Shown here: piece after piece, positions 44,125 through 53,780 of the stretch
Numbering within the stretch: position 1 is the first letter of the stretch
Layout: every line of letters begins with the position of its first letter
Assembly: GCF_000517105.1 (NCBI RefSeq)
Contig: NZ_KI912148.1
Coordinates: 2,304,089 to 2,368,088 of the forward strand
Length of the DNA: 64,000 nt
Direction of reading: 5' to 3'
DNA from: Fischerella sp. PCC 9605
GTDB lineage: Bacteria; Cyanobacteriota; Cyanobacteriia; Cyanobacteriales; Nostocaceae
Position numbers and translations under genes: made by a program
The notes under the pieces: model-generated
Seen by the model: the letters and a program-made list of their open reading frames with translations, nothing else
The model's database searches: none
Told to the model about the DNA's origin: nothing

Positions 44125-44700
44125 CTACGGAGCCAAGCCTTCCCATAACACTGAGATCGCATCAGCTACAGCACGATCAACATTTGTTTTAGGTGCGCCA
44201 ATCGTCTCGTACAATGCAATGTTATGTAAGTGAGAAAGCAAAACATCGATGGCGATAGCGACATTACCTTTGCTAACTCGACCTAACTTTGACTCACCAA
44301 TGAGATAATCCCTTAGCTTTTCACTGAGTTGCATAGCGGGTGCGCTATGTCGTTCGAGAAAAGTTTGCATGTTGAATGATGGGTGACTGATGAGTGTTAA
44401 AAACACTGGCATTACTTCACGGAAGTAGTCAACAATTCGTAGACTCACACACTCAAGATTTTCAACTACATTCCCTTTGCCGATTTGAATACAAAATATC
44501 GCGTCAAGTCGCGCTTGTGGTAACTTCATGGCAGTGAAAAACAAATCTTCCTTTGTGCCAAAGCGTTGATAGATGACGGCTTCAGAGATACCAGCTTGTT
44601 TAGCGATGTCTCGTGTAGATGCATTCACACCTTCCTTGAGAAAGAGTGTACGAGCCACAGTCAGAATTTCATCATCAGTAATTGTCTTGTTACGCGGCAT
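44125..44700 (-). CDS. TetR/AcrR family transcriptional regulator
   Basis: A 191-residue repressor-type protein. The N-terminal HTH is typical: ILTVARTLFLKEGVNAS, then TRDIAKQAGISEAVIYQRFGTKEDLF. The C-terminal ligand-binding domain is divergent, as usual. The start at 44700 (MPRNKT) is preferred to upstream ATGs at 44766 and 44784, because the longer versions add residues outside the fold and the last would overlap the upstream gene. It probably controls its own operon (Coq4-like, TetR, HXXEE). Confidence 0.9.
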   Translation of the reverse strand: MPRNKTITDDEILTVARTLFLKEGVNASTRDIAKQAGISEAVIYQRFGTKEDLFFTAMKLPQARLDAIFCIQIGKGNVVENLECVSLRIVDYFREVMPVFLTLISHPSFNMQTFLERHSAPAMQLSEKLRDYLIGESKLGRVSKGNVAIAIDVLLSHLHNIALYETIGAPKTNVDRAVADAISVLWEGLAP

Positions 44701-44749
44701 TAGGATTGCGGTCAGTTTGGATTTGTTCGGGTGCGATCGCTGCTCAATG

Positions 44750-45199
44750 TTAGACAACGATGCCATGTTCACGACGAATATCACATAATGGTTGCTCTTT
44801 CAGTTTCGCAACTTCCTCTAGAGCTAACCGCTTTCTCATTCGTAAACATTTAGTAATAATGCTAAAAATTCGCGGGAGGCAGCTAACCCAGATGCTAAAT
44901 AATTTCAAGTAACCAATACCTGAAAGAAGATTGTGATGTTCTCGGTTTGCGACAGCACGATGCATCTCACCGAGTTTTGCAGTTGTGCCAAAAACCATCC
45001 ATACGTGTGCAGCAATTTCATCTTGAATTGTAGTACCGCAGCCAAACAACACATGCACTGCGTCGTGATGCTCAAACGCCTGGGTCATGTCAGTTGACAT
45101 TTTGACGGATATGTCGCTTTTTTGCTCTTCTACAGCACGTAGCTCTTGAATAGCTTCACGTAGAGTCATTGTGGAAGTTGGATCGCAATACTTGAGCAT
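44750..45199 (-). CDS. Coq4-like protein (HDxxH-x11-E motif)
   Basis: A 149-residue protein with H45-D46-A-V-H49, eleven residues, then E61, which reproduces the HDxxHx11E metal motif of the ubiquinone-synthesis protein Coq4. The surrounding AFEHHDAVHVLFGCGTTIQDE and the membrane-seeking helix at 95-115 fit the family. Cyanobacteria make plastoquinone, not ubiquinone, so a direct Coq4 role is unlikely and the substrate is open. It is the first gene of the operon continuing with TetR (49 bases on) and HXXEE. Confidence 0.7.
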   Translation of the reverse strand: MLKYCDPTSTMTLREAIQELRAVEEQKSDISVKMSTDMTQAFEHHDAVHVLFGCGTTIQDEIAAHVWMVFGTTAKLGEMHRAVANREHHNLLSGIGYLKLFSIWVSCLPRIFSIITKCLRMRKRLALEEVAKLKEQPLCDIRREHGIVV

Positions 45200-45382
45200 T
45201 TTGATACTCTTTTTTTTGAAAAGCCCAGCGATTGAACTAGCTGGACGGAGATAACCTTACAAGAAAATGATCTTACGGCACACGTTTTAAATAAGCAAGT
45301 ACATGCTTATTTATTGGTTCCAAAAAAGATTAGTTAACTATGCCCCCACAAACTATACGAGCGACATAACTAATGACTACGG

Positions 45383-45796
45383 TTATCCAGAAATATGGAC
45401 AACCAATTCTCTATTATGACTATGTTGGCGATGTTCCCAAATATAAATTCCCTGCCAAGTTCCCAGAACTAGATGACCTCTGTTAATGGGAATATTTTCT
45501 GATGTGTGGGTGAGGGCAGTACGGATATGCGCTGGCATATCATCTGGTCCTTCTGTATCGTGAATATACTGGGCTGATTCTGGCACGAGTTTTGCCATAA
45601 AGTTTGCTAGATCCTTTAGTACATCTGGATCTGCGTTTTCTTGAATCAGCAAACTGGCAGAAGTGTGGCGTAAAAACAATGTACACAGGCCTGTTTCAAC
45701 TCCCGATTCTGCCACTATCGCTTCTATTTTAGAGGTGATGTTGTGTAAAGATTTGCCAGTGGTGGAAATTCTGAGTAGCTTTTGGTAGTGAGTCAT
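45383..45796 (-). CDS. YjbQ family (UPF0047) protein
   Basis: A 137-residue trimeric-type protein of the YjbQ family, annotated as secondary thiamine-phosphate synthase. Conserved features include GLCTLFLRHTSASLLIQENADPDV (in part; near residues 37-60), the DDMPAHIRTALTHTSENIPI segment near 95-114, and GTWQGIYIWEHR near the end. It is complete, without export signal, and stands alone. Confidence 0.92.
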   Translation of the reverse strand: MTHYQKLLRISTTGKSLHNITSKIEAIVAESGVETGLCTLFLRHTSASLLIQENADPDVLKDLANFMAKLVPESAQYIHDTEGPDDMPAHIRTALTHTSENIPINRGHLVLGTWQGIYIWEHRQHSHNRELVVHISG

Positions 45797-46234
45797 ATAA
45801 ATTATGAATAATAAATGATGAAATAACCTACTGATGAATCTCAGGGCTTACACTTTCTAAATAATAGATTATAAAAATTTATAATTTTTACTCCTAGCAT
45901 CATAATCCTTTTCTCTTAATCCTCATTTCCAAAGAGAGTAGGGTGTTGCGTTCTCCCTTACCTATTTCCTTACTTTTATCAAAACCTTCGGTAAATACGG
46001 ATGGAGTGCTTTAGTACTGATTTTTCTCTAGTGGAAATTACGGTTGTTCTCCTACAGGTTGCTCGTTAGACTGATAAGACAATTGTGAGTGGTTTTACTC
46101 ACTTTCAGTATCTACAGAATCATCAGGGACATCTACTTTTTGATAAAAATCCTCCGCTCTTCAGGGCAGAGGATTGTTGTTTGTTGGTGTTTGTTGGTTG
46201 TTCCAAACAACTACCAACAAACAACAACAAACAT
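45797..46234. other. Gene-free stretch ending in STRR hairpin
   Basis: AT-rich DNA without a credible gene. From about 46165 to 46230 TTTGTTG-type units and their complement (CAACAAACAAC) face one another around CCAAAC, forming a strong hairpin just after the glycosyltransferase stop (46235, minus strand). Confidence 0.5.
46172..46228. repeat. STRR inverted repeat
   Basis: GTTGTTTGTTGGTGTTTGTTGG on the left is largely complementary to CCAACAAACAACAACAAAC on the right. It is a probable terminator of the downstream-facing glycosyltransferase gene. Confidence 0.65.
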
Positions 46235-47317
46235 TTACATTACATCAAAATACTTAATAACTTCATGGGCAATAACTTCATTACCATTCTTAGCAATCGG
46301 TTCTAGAAACCGTGGTTGCTGGGGTGTTTGCAGTAAAAAATCCCAAGTACCATCAAACAACTCTGCTGGGGTAAGAATTTGATGTTTGTTGTAATTAGAA
46401 ATACCTTCTAACAAAAAAGTTGCTTCGGCAAAATCATCACGGGTGACTGAAACAATTGGTAAATCAAGACGAGTGGCTTCAGAAAAAGTACCGAAACCAG
46501 GTTTAGAAACAACTCGTCCGCAAATGGGCATCAAATCAACAGGACGATATTTTTGATCGCCAATTTTAACTAAATTAGGTAAATCTGGAGCTAATTTGTC
46601 AAACGTGATAAATTGCCAGTCGGGAAATTGCTGGAGGTTATGATATGGAATTTGCTGCAAACCCAAGCCACCAAATGTAAGTAAAATCGTCTTTTCTACT
46701 GGCGCAGTAATTCTCCAAGTGGATCGGATTTCATCAGCAGAATAACGAGGAGAACCGCCAGTTAGACCGACATCCGTGATATTTCTGAAAGCTGCCATCG
46801 GTTCGTGAAAGGGAAGACGAAATAGGCGATCGCACTTGCTGTAACAAGAACTGATCCAATCAGCAACCTCGGTAAAGGTATCATCCCAATTTCGGTAAAT
46901 AAAATCAAAGCCAAAATTACTCATCATCCAGCAGGGAATACCCGCAGCCTTGCCTATTTCGGTGGCTAGGAAAGGAATATCTGCCAAAATGAGATGAACG
47001 CGATTTTGGCGGATAAAATTAACTTCCGATGCGATGATAGAGCGATGATTTTTCTTAATTTCCAGCAACTTTTCCAACGTCGCTGCTTTATCCATTGTCA
47101 AGCTATCTTTTTGCACTACACCCACATCAAATCCACGCGGACGATGGATAAAATCGCCTTCAATATAAGACTCTAGCAACCACCTTGGAGCAGTGGACAC
47201 CACAATTAGCAGGACTTCTGGACATAACTTTTGAATAGTCGCTGCAACAGCTGCGGTACGAGTAGCATGACCAAAACCATGATTAGTGATTGCTAAGTAT
47301 AAAATTGGACGTTCCAT
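46235..47317 (-). CDS. GT-B glycosyltransferase-like protein
   Basis: A 360-residue protein with a GT-B arrangement. The N-terminal Rossmann domain begins ILYLAITNHGFGHATRTAA (the GHxxR motif of MurG/MGT-type enzymes) and the C-terminal domain has ILLTFGGLGLQQIPY and RVVSKPGFGTFSEATRLDLPIV, the nucleotide-sugar-binding signature. Donor and acceptor are unknown; envelope polysaccharide or glycolipid synthesis would be typical. No membrane helix is present. It lies 110 bases downstream of the class-V aminotransferase gene on the same strand, across repeat DNA. Confidence 0.85.
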   Translation of the reverse strand: MERPILYLAITNHGFGHATRTAAVAATIQKLCPEVLLIVVSTAPRWLLESYIEGDFIHRPRGFDVGVVQKDSLTMDKAATLEKLLEIKKNHRSIIASEVNFIRQNRVHLILADIPFLATEIGKAAGIPCWMMSNFGFDFIYRNWDDTFTEVADWISSCYSKCDRLFRLPFHEPMAAFRNITDVGLTGGSPRYSADEIRSTWRITAPVEKTILLTFGGLGLQQIPYHNLQQFPDWQFITFDKLAPDLPNLVKIGDQKYRPVDLMPICGRVVSKPGFGTFSEATRLDLPIVSVTRDDFAEATFLLEGISNYNKHQILTPAELFDGTWDFLLQTPQQPRFLEPIAKNGNEVIAHEVIKYFDVM

Positions 47318-47389
47318 ATGGGAAGTAGGGACTAGGGACTGGGGACTGGGGAGGAGTGGGGGAGTGGGAGAGTGAAATAAATACTAAAC

Positions 47390-47450
47390 TACTAACTACT
47401 AACAACCAACCACCAACCACCAACAACTAACAACTAACCACTAACCATTC
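47390..47450. repeat. STRR array overlapping a gene end
   Basis: CAACCAC/CAACTAA/CCACTAA heptamers. The last codons of the class-V aminotransferase gene (LVVSC and the TAG stop, 47427-47444) lie inside the array. Confidence 0.75.
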
Positions 47451-48629
47451 TTGAATTTCCTCAACTAATTGGTCAATTTCAGACTCAAGTGTAAAGTAGT
47501 GGACGCAAGCACGTACACAACTTGGATCGGCAATTGTGCGGGTGAATAATTTTTTTGACTGTAAGAAATTTACTAATTGTAGGTGGGCTTGGAGGTTATT
47601 TTGAGTGAGTTGAAATGAGACTAAGCCACTTTCTGGAGGTGAAGTCCGTAAGAGGTGAACATCGCTTAGAGTTGCTAAGCGTCGCCAAAGGTACTCGCTG
47701 TTATGGCAAATTTGCTGGTAGCGTTCCTGTGCTGTTCCCCATTGCTGATGAACGGCGATCGCTTCTCTCAAGCCAGTGTAAAGGGGATAATTGGAAGTAG
47801 CCACTTCATAACGCTTTCCATCTGGATACCAATCTACAGGCTGACCTTGGCTGTTGGCGATCGCGCTACGCCATCCGATAAATGTGGGTTGTAAGCTTTC
47901 TCTGACTTCAGGGCGTACATATAAACCTCCTATCCCCGCAGGGCCACACAACCACTTGTGACCGGTAAAAGCATAAAAATCTGCCCCCAATTCAGTTAAA
48001 TTCAATGGCAATGAACCAACAGACTGAGCAGCATCTACCAAAAGTCTGTTCTGATTGTGTCTACATGCTTCTACAATCTTGTCAAGAGGTAAAACTTGAC
48101 CAGTGTTCCAAAGGATATGACTCAATACTACCAAGCGGGTATTAGGACGCAAGTGCTGGGCAACCACAGCCACAGGATCGCCTTCGTTCAAAGTTGCCAT
48201 CAGGGGGCAGGTGGTAACTTCTACACCAAATCTGCGTCCGATTTCCTGGGCTATGGCCACAATACCTGGATGTTCGCAGTTAGACAATAATAGGTGGTCG
48301 CCAGGATACCAATCAATACCCCACATCGCAATATTGCAACCAACGGTAACATTCTCGGTGAGGGTGATTGTTTCCGGAGGTACATGCAATTCAGATGCGA
48401 TCGCTACTCTAATAGCTTTCACCTCTTGTAAGATCCAAGCACCAACCTCAGTTCCAAAAGGACCGATTTCTTGGATATATGCTTGGGCTTGCGTAATAGC
48501 ATCCATAGCCACTTGAGGCATGGGGCCTTGACCGCCGTAGTTGAAATAAGTTTTATTCACCAAAGCTGGAAATTGCTGTCGATGGAGATGCAATCTGGTT
48601 TTTGCCACAGAGATACTGGTCATGGTCAA
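47427..48629 (-). CDS. Class-V aminotransferase (cysteine-desulfurase-like)
   Basis: A 400-residue PLP enzyme of the isopenicillin-N-epimerase / cysteine desulfurase-like subgroup. Key features are YFNYGGQGPMP near residue 26, LTENVTVGCNIAMWG near 88, the Asp of LLVDAAQSVGS near 198, and the Schiff-base lysine K225 in TGHKWLCGPAG. No mobile-loop cysteine of a true desulfurase is evident before the C-terminal FTRTIADPSCVRACVHYF. The reaction cannot be fixed from sequence. The C-terminal five residues and stop come from heptamer repeats. Confidence 0.88.
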   Translation of the reverse strand: MTMTSISVAKTRLHLHRQQFPALVNKTYFNYGGQGPMPQVAMDAITQAQAYIQEIGPFGTEVGAWILQEVKAIRVAIASELHVPPETITLTENVTVGCNIAMWGIDWYPGDHLLLSNCEHPGIVAIAQEIGRRFGVEVTTCPLMATLNEGDPVAVVAQHLRPNTRLVVLSHILWNTGQVLPLDKIVEACRHNQNRLLVDAAQSVGSLPLNLTELGADFYAFTGHKWLCGPAGIGGLYVRPEVRESLQPTFIGWRSAIANSQGQPVDWYPDGKRYEVATSNYPLYTGLREAIAVHQQWGTAQERYQQICHNSEYLWRRLATLSDVHLLRTSPPESGLVSFQLTQNNLQAHLQLVNFLQSKKLFTRTIADPSCVRACVHYFTLESEIDQLVEEIQEWLVVSC

Positions 48630-48802
48630 TAGTCAATAGTCAATAGTCATTAGTTATTCTCCCACTCTTCCCCTCCCCCATTTCCCCACTCGCCCACTCT
48701 CCCAATCTCCCACTCCTCCTCAAAAGAGTGTACTTTTACTTACAGTGAGTTTAGTTATCTGAGTTACTCCCACAGAATGTTAATTATTGTTAGCTTAAAG
48801 GC

Positions 48803-50503
48803 ATGTTAATTAATGCTGAACTACTGCTGCAATACCAACGCTGCAAGCGCCGACCTTATTTAGATATCCACGGTGACTTCAGCCAAGCAGATACTGCCAA
48901 TGACTTGTTGCTAAAGCTGCAACGAGACAAAATCGCTCATCAAAAAACTATTTTGACACAGTGGAATCTTTGCCGGCCCAAATATCCAAAAGGAGACTGG
49001 CAAAGAGGAAAGGCAGCAACTATAGAGTTAATGCAGCAGGGTGTAGAGTGTATTTATCAAGGTGTGTTGCTGGCTCAATATTCTGATATTCAGTGGCGAT
49101 TATGTGAGTTAGCAAACACAGTTTTTGAAGACGCGGAGAATTTATCAAATACACTCACTGCGTCCCCCTCTCTTTGCGTTCCCACGTCCTCATCCTCAGA
49201 AGAATACACTTTGCTGAGTCGTCCTGATTTACTTGTAAAAAAATCAGGGAAATCTTGCTTTGGAGATTGGATGTACGTTCCGGTTAGCATTGAACTAGGA
49301 AAACGTCCTAAGCAAGAATATCAAGTTGTAGCGGCATTTCACGCCCAAGTCTTGGCAACGGTACAGCAAGTGGAACCACAATCAGCTTGGCTAAGCTTGC
49401 GTGGCAAAGAGGCGAGTTATCTTGTGGATCTAGTGAAATGGATACCACAAATGCAAGGTATTCTCCAAGAGTTGATTCAATCTCTGGAAACAGAGGAAGC
49501 GCCAGAGATTTTTATCAGCCGTCAACGCTGTAGTCTTTGCCATTGGTACAGCAGTTGTTATGCGAAAGCGAGATCGCAAAAACACCTTTCCTTAATACCA
49601 GGAATCACACCAGTCCGCTACACTCAACTACAAACACTAGATATTACAACAGTAGAATCTCTCGCTCAAACAAATCCAAATGCCTTGGAAAATCTCCCTG
49701 GTTTTGACAGGGAAGTAGCTCATAAACTCGTATTGCAAGCTCAATCTATACTGGAAAATCGCCCCCTGATCTTACCTTACCTGCCTCCGACTTCCTACTA
49801 CTCAGAAACTCTGGCATTAACGACAGATGATGTCATTACGACTGAAGCAATACTGTTAAGCACTCGCCAAGAACAGCAGAATTCACCGCCAATTTCTCCC
49901 AAAGAGATTAATCAGCTAAGTGTCACTGCTTCAACTTTAGATATTACAGATACAGCCCCCATTGAGCTTTATTTTGATATCGAAGCGCAACCAGATTTGA
50001 ATTTGGATTACTTGTTAGGAGTTTTGGTTGTTGACAGACAAACTAATACAGAACAATTTTATTCTTTGTTAGCTGAAAATCCAGAAGAAGAAAAATTAAT
50101 TTGGCAGCAATTTTTGGATTTGATGGGGCAATATCCCGATGCACCCATATATCATTTCTGTGTATACGAATTTGATACAGTCAAACGGCTAGCTAAGCTT
50201 TACCGTACTCCTCACGCCTCTGTACAACCAATTCTGAGTCGATTTGTAGATGTTTATGAAAAATTAACCCAAAGCGTAGCTTTGCCAGTGGAAAGCTATG
50301 CCTTAAAAGCGATCGCTCGTTGGTTGGGGTTTGAGTGGCGCGATCCAGAGGCAAGTGGTGCTAAGTGTATTTACTGGTACGATCAGTGGTTAAAAACAGG
50401 CGATCGCAGCTTATTAGAAATAATCCAACGCTATAACGAAGATGACTGTCGTGCTACCCGCAGCGTTAAAGACTGGCTTGTCAACTTTTTCCAGGCTGGA
50501 TAA
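48803..50503 (+). CDS. TM0106-family RecB-like nuclease with RNase-H-like domain
   Basis: A 566-residue protein of the TM0106 RecB-like nuclease group. The N-terminal part (LLLQYQRCKRRPYLDIHGD) is the Cas4/RecB-like domain with a later four-cysteine type cluster region, RQRCSLCHWYSSC near residue 240. Middle residues 255-320 resemble helix-hairpin-helix repeats (LQTLDITTVESLAQTNP, ENLPGFDREVAHKLV). The C-terminal YprB-type RNase-H-like domain starts IELYFDIEAQPDLN near 390, with acidic residues also in YNEDDCRATR near 550. Metal-dependent DNA or RNA cleavage is expected. No CRISPR genes are near. Confidence 0.88.
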   Translation: MLINAELLLQYQRCKRRPYLDIHGDFSQADTANDLLLKLQRDKIAHQKTILTQWNLCRPKYPKGDWQRGKAATIELMQQGVECIYQGVLLAQYSDIQWRLCELANTVFEDAENLSNTLTASPSLCVPTSSSSEEYTLLSRPDLLVKKSGKSCFGDWMYVPVSIELGKRPKQEYQVVAAFHAQVLATVQQVEPQSAWLSLRGKEASYLVDLVKWIPQMQGILQELIQSLETEEAPEIFISRQRCSLCHWYSSCYAKARSQKHLSLIPGITPVRYTQLQTLDITTVESLAQTNPNALENLPGFDREVAHKLVLQAQSILENRPLILPYLPPTSYYSETLALTTDDVITTEAILLSTRQEQQNSPPISPKEINQLSVTASTLDITDTAPIELYFDIEAQPDLNLDYLLGVLVVDRQTNTEQFYSLLAENPEEEKLIWQQFLDLMGQYPDAPIYHFCVYEFDTVKRLAKLYRTPHASVQPILSRFVDVYEKLTQSVALPVESYALKAIARWLGFEWRDPEASGAKCIYWYDQWLKTGDRSLLEIIQRYNEDDCRATRSVKDWLVNFFQAG

Positions 50504-50571
50504 ATAGCAAATACTTTTAACTTGAGCGTGATATCGTGTTGTTGACTTTTATAGATTAGCAACTCTTACCG

Positions 50572-51759
50572 ATGCACCTCACCAAAAAAACCTTGAAATT
50601 TCCACGAATTATTTTATTTTTTCTGCCAATTCTCATCATCAGCCTCTTCTTTTCCAACTTAAGTTCATCAGCTGTTGAAATTATAGGTATAAATTTTATC
50701 GGCTCTGCAACTTTACCTAAAGGTCTTTCATTTCAAAAAACCGAAATAGGAGGGTTATCTGGAATTACCTACGATGCAAATAATGACCTTTATTATGCCA
50801 TATCTGACGATCGCAGCAACAAAGCTGCTGCTCGCTTTTATACCTTCAAAATTGACTTGAGTAAAGGCTCACTCAAAGATGGTGGCGTTACTCCTGTTGC
50901 TGTCACTCCGCTAATAAATGAAGCTGGTAAAACCTTTCCGCCTGGTAGCATCGACCCAGAAGGCATTGCTTTAACTAACAAAGCAACTGTATTTATTTCT
51001 TCTGAAGGTGATACCGATCAAATGATAAATCCCTTTATTAAAGAATTCTCCCTAGCCTCTGGCAAAGAGTTAACAACACTACCAGTACCAAATAAATATT
51101 TGCCAGATAAAAGCGGTAAGCAAGGAATCCGTAACAATTTAGCCTTTGAAAGTCTCACTATCACACCCGACCAAAACAAATTATTTACAGCCACGGAAAA
51201 CGCTCTGATTCAAGATGGTTCAGAAGCTAAACCAAATACTAGTAATCCTTGTCGAATTTTGCAATATAATCTGCTCACCAATCGAGCAGAAAAAGAATTT
51301 ATTTATCTAACTGAACCAGTAAATTTATTTTTAAAGTTTGCTGGAAAATTTGCTAGTGGATTATCTGATTTAGTAGCTCTGGATAATCAAGGACACTTTC
51401 TCAGTTTAGAGCGGACTTTTACTGGCTTGGGATTTCATATTGCGCTGTTTCAGGTTTCGTTAGAGGGAGCCTCAGACATTCATAATATTGACAGTCTTCT
51501 AGCTATTAACTCTAAGCAAATCAAACCAGTTCAGAAGAAACTGCTGTTAGATTTGAGGAATCTAGATGTATTTTTAGATAATATCGAAGGCTTAACTCTC
51601 GGTTCTCGATTACCTAATGGACAACGCTCATTAATACTCGTTAGTGACAATAATTTCAATTCCCTGCAACGCACCCAGTTCCTAGCCTTTGAACTCAAAA
51701 TAGAATCACCCCTGCTTAGATTGTTACGTCGTCTAAGAAATCCTAATTTACAGCGCTAA
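50572..51759 (+). CDS. Esterase-like phytase-family secreted protein
   Basis: A 395-residue protein with an N-terminal hydrophobic signal (about residues 10-35). The body begins GLSGITYDANNDLYYAISDDRS near 60-80 and contains DPEGIALTNKATVFISSEGD and NLAFESLTITPDQNKLFTATEN, the repeated beta-propeller blade pattern of the esterase-like activity of phytase family. A periplasmic or outer-membrane place is likely. Substrate is unknown. It follows the nuclease gene by 68 bases on the same strand. Confidence 0.85.
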   Translation: MHLTKKTLKFPRIILFFLPILIISLFFSNLSSSAVEIIGINFIGSATLPKGLSFQKTEIGGLSGITYDANNDLYYAISDDRSNKAAARFYTFKIDLSKGSLKDGGVTPVAVTPLINEAGKTFPPGSIDPEGIALTNKATVFISSEGDTDQMINPFIKEFSLASGKELTTLPVPNKYLPDKSGKQGIRNNLAFESLTITPDQNKLFTATENALIQDGSEAKPNTSNPCRILQYNLLTNRAEKEFIYLTEPVNLFLKFAGKFASGLSDLVALDNQGHFLSLERTFTGLGFHIALFQVSLEGASDIHNIDSLLAINSKQIKPVQKKLLLDLRNLDVFLDNIEGLTLGSRLPNGQRSLILVSDNNFNSLQRTQFLAFELKIESPLLRLLRRLRNPNLQR

Positions 51760-52160
51760 GCAGGCGAGTAGAAGAGTGGGGGGAAATGTAGAGACGCGCC
51801 ATGGCGCGTCTGGGAGAGTGGGGGATGGGGAGATGGGGAGAATAACCACTAACTACTAACTACTAACCACCAACAAATAACTAATCAGTAGATTCACTGA
51901 CTTGAATAATCAATTCAGTGAATTCCCTGTTTAGTTTCAGTGTAATTTCTCATATCAATCACTTTATTAATATGTTAAACAATGTTTACAAGCTTTTACA
52001 ATTTTTTTAATATAAATTTACTTAATTTTTATAATTATTTGTACTTAGGTTTACCTGAACTGATTAATTCTCAAAATTTCTTGAGTATCCTTATGGTTAA
52101 AATTAATTATTAAATAAATGGTACTAATTATATTTAATTATTTGGAGAATCAACTATTTT
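51760..52160. other. Gene-free stretch
   Basis: Holds the palindrome at 51792, a guanine-rich run, heptamers AACTACTAACTACTAACCACC (51849-51870) and then 250 bases of very AT-rich DNA that should include the promoter of the kinase gene. Confidence 0.5.
51792..51811. repeat. Perfect 20-base palindrome
   Basis: AGACGCGCC-AT-GGCGCGTCT, preceded by GTAG, is the same class of GTAGAGAC palindrome as at 17170. Confidence 0.6.
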
Positions 52161-53780
52161 ATGTTGCAAAATTCAATTAACAATAAAGTAACTCACAAAA
52201 CAGATTTAGACATTTACATAGGCAAATTCCTGAACAATCGTTATTTAATCAGAGATTTGATTGGTAAAGGAGGCATGGGTAGAGTCTACCTAGCAGAAGA
52301 CGCTGCTAAAGGTGGTAAACCAGTTGCAGTCAAGATTTTGTCAATGAATCTGTTAGATCGACAAATGTCTCAACGTTTTGCCAGAGAAATTTTTATTGGT
52401 GCTCAATTGGGTCGGAAAAGTACACACATTGTCCGAGTATTGAGTTATGGAGTAACCGAAAATAAAGTTCCCTTTTATGTAATGGAGTATCTGCAAGGGA
52501 AAAACCTCAAACAAATCCTCAAGATTGAGTCTTTAAAAATATCAAATTTTTTGGAATTTTGTCATCAAATTTGTTTAGGCTTGCATTGTGCTCACCAAGG
52601 TGTCAGCATCAAAGGAGAGATTTATCCAGTTGTTCACCGAGATATTAAACCAGAAAATATATTTCTTAACGAAGACGCCAAAAAAGGCAAGATAGTCAAA
52701 ATACTCGATTTTGGTATTGCTAAGTTTTTAACAGAGCGTTCCGGAATAAGCATGTCAGAGTCTTTTATAGGCAGTTTACCTTATTGTTCTCCAGAACATA
52801 TGGAAGGACGCAAACTATTAGATGTGCGTTCTGATATTTACAGTTTGGGAGTGTTGATGTTTGAAATGTTGACAGGCAAGCATCCATTTCAAACTAAAAG
52901 TACTTCCTTTGGTGACTGGTATCAAGTTCATCGCTTTGAAATACCACCTCCTTTTGAGAAAATAGCACCTCAGGTTAAAATCCCACAAGAGCTAAAACAA
53001 TTAGTAATGAGTTGTTTGGCCAAAAAAGTAAGCGATCGCCCTCAAAATATTAACCAAATATTAGCAGTGTTAGAGAACTTGCAGCGTAAGCATCATGGTG
53101 AAACTATCGATATTAGTATTAATTACCAAACTCAAAAGCCTGTACAGTTAGTACCTGTAACGTCATTATCTGAGAAAGTTTGCTTGCAGAAAACTTGGCC
53201 TAAAAATCAACCGATAGCTCCTATTTGTTTTTCACATCTAATCCACACACAGCAGGGTATGATACCAACTTTTTGGGCGATGTTACCTAAAAAAGAAATT
53301 GCAAAATTCTTAGAGAAAAACAATTCTACAGAGTTTATTTTTAAAAGTAATCTATATCCAATGGTATTGTGGATAACAGTCTTGAGTGATACGCAAATTA
53401 AACTAACAAGATGGTTATCTTGCTTTTTAGATTTAAAAGATCATAAAGGTCAAAAAATAGTAAAAGCATTAGCAGATACTGGCTACTATCATTTATTATT
53501 CTTCGCTCTGGAAGAACCAAATAGCTGTGCCAACGTGATGACTTTAACTTTCACCGCTACTCAGCGCCAGCAATTAGCAGATTGTTTAGAGCTTAGTCAA
53601 AAAGCAGATATTGTTATTTCGTCTAGCGAAAGCAAAAATATTCTGAAAACAGAGTGTGAAAAAATGAAGCCCGAAATTCTGCAAAATCTAGTTGTACAAC
53701 AAAAACAAAAAAAATTCGGTGTGAAGTTTTGGTTGTATAAATTATTTGATAATTTATTAAATTTATTATCGCAGCGTTAA
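52161..53780 (+). CDS. Serine/threonine protein kinase with C-terminal accessory domain
   Basis: A 539-residue Hanks-type kinase. The Gly-rich loop GKGGMG is at 35-40, the ATP-binding lysine K58 in VAVKIL, the catalytic HRDIKPEN at 159-166, and DFG at 183-185; all key residues are present, so it should be active. The kinase ends near residue 310. Residues 345-500 form a second domain (FSHLIHTQQGMIPTFWAMLPKKEI, in part) that occurs, as I recall, in other cyanobacterial kinases but has no function known to me. There is no transmembrane helix. A very AT-rich leader precedes it. Confidence 0.92.
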   Translation: MLQNSINNKVTHKTDLDIYIGKFLNNRYLIRDLIGKGGMGRVYLAEDAAKGGKPVAVKILSMNLLDRQMSQRFAREIFIGAQLGRKSTHIVRVLSYGVTENKVPFYVMEYLQGKNLKQILKIESLKISNFLEFCHQICLGLHCAHQGVSIKGEIYPVVHRDIKPENIFLNEDAKKGKIVKILDFGIAKFLTERSGISMSESFIGSLPYCSPEHMEGRKLLDVRSDIYSLGVLMFEMLTGKHPFQTKSTSFGDWYQVHRFEIPPPFEKIAPQVKIPQELKQLVMSCLAKKVSDRPQNINQILAVLENLQRKHHGETIDISINYQTQKPVQLVPVTSLSEKVCLQKTWPKNQPIAPICFSHLIHTQQGMIPTFWAMLPKKEIAKFLEKNNSTEFIFKSNLYPMVLWITVLSDTQIKLTRWLSCFLDLKDHKGQKIVKALADTGYYHLLFFALEEPNSCANVMTLTFTATQRQQLADCLELSQKADIVISSSESKNILKTECEKMKPEILQNLVVQQKQKKFGVKFWLYKLFDNLLNLLSQR

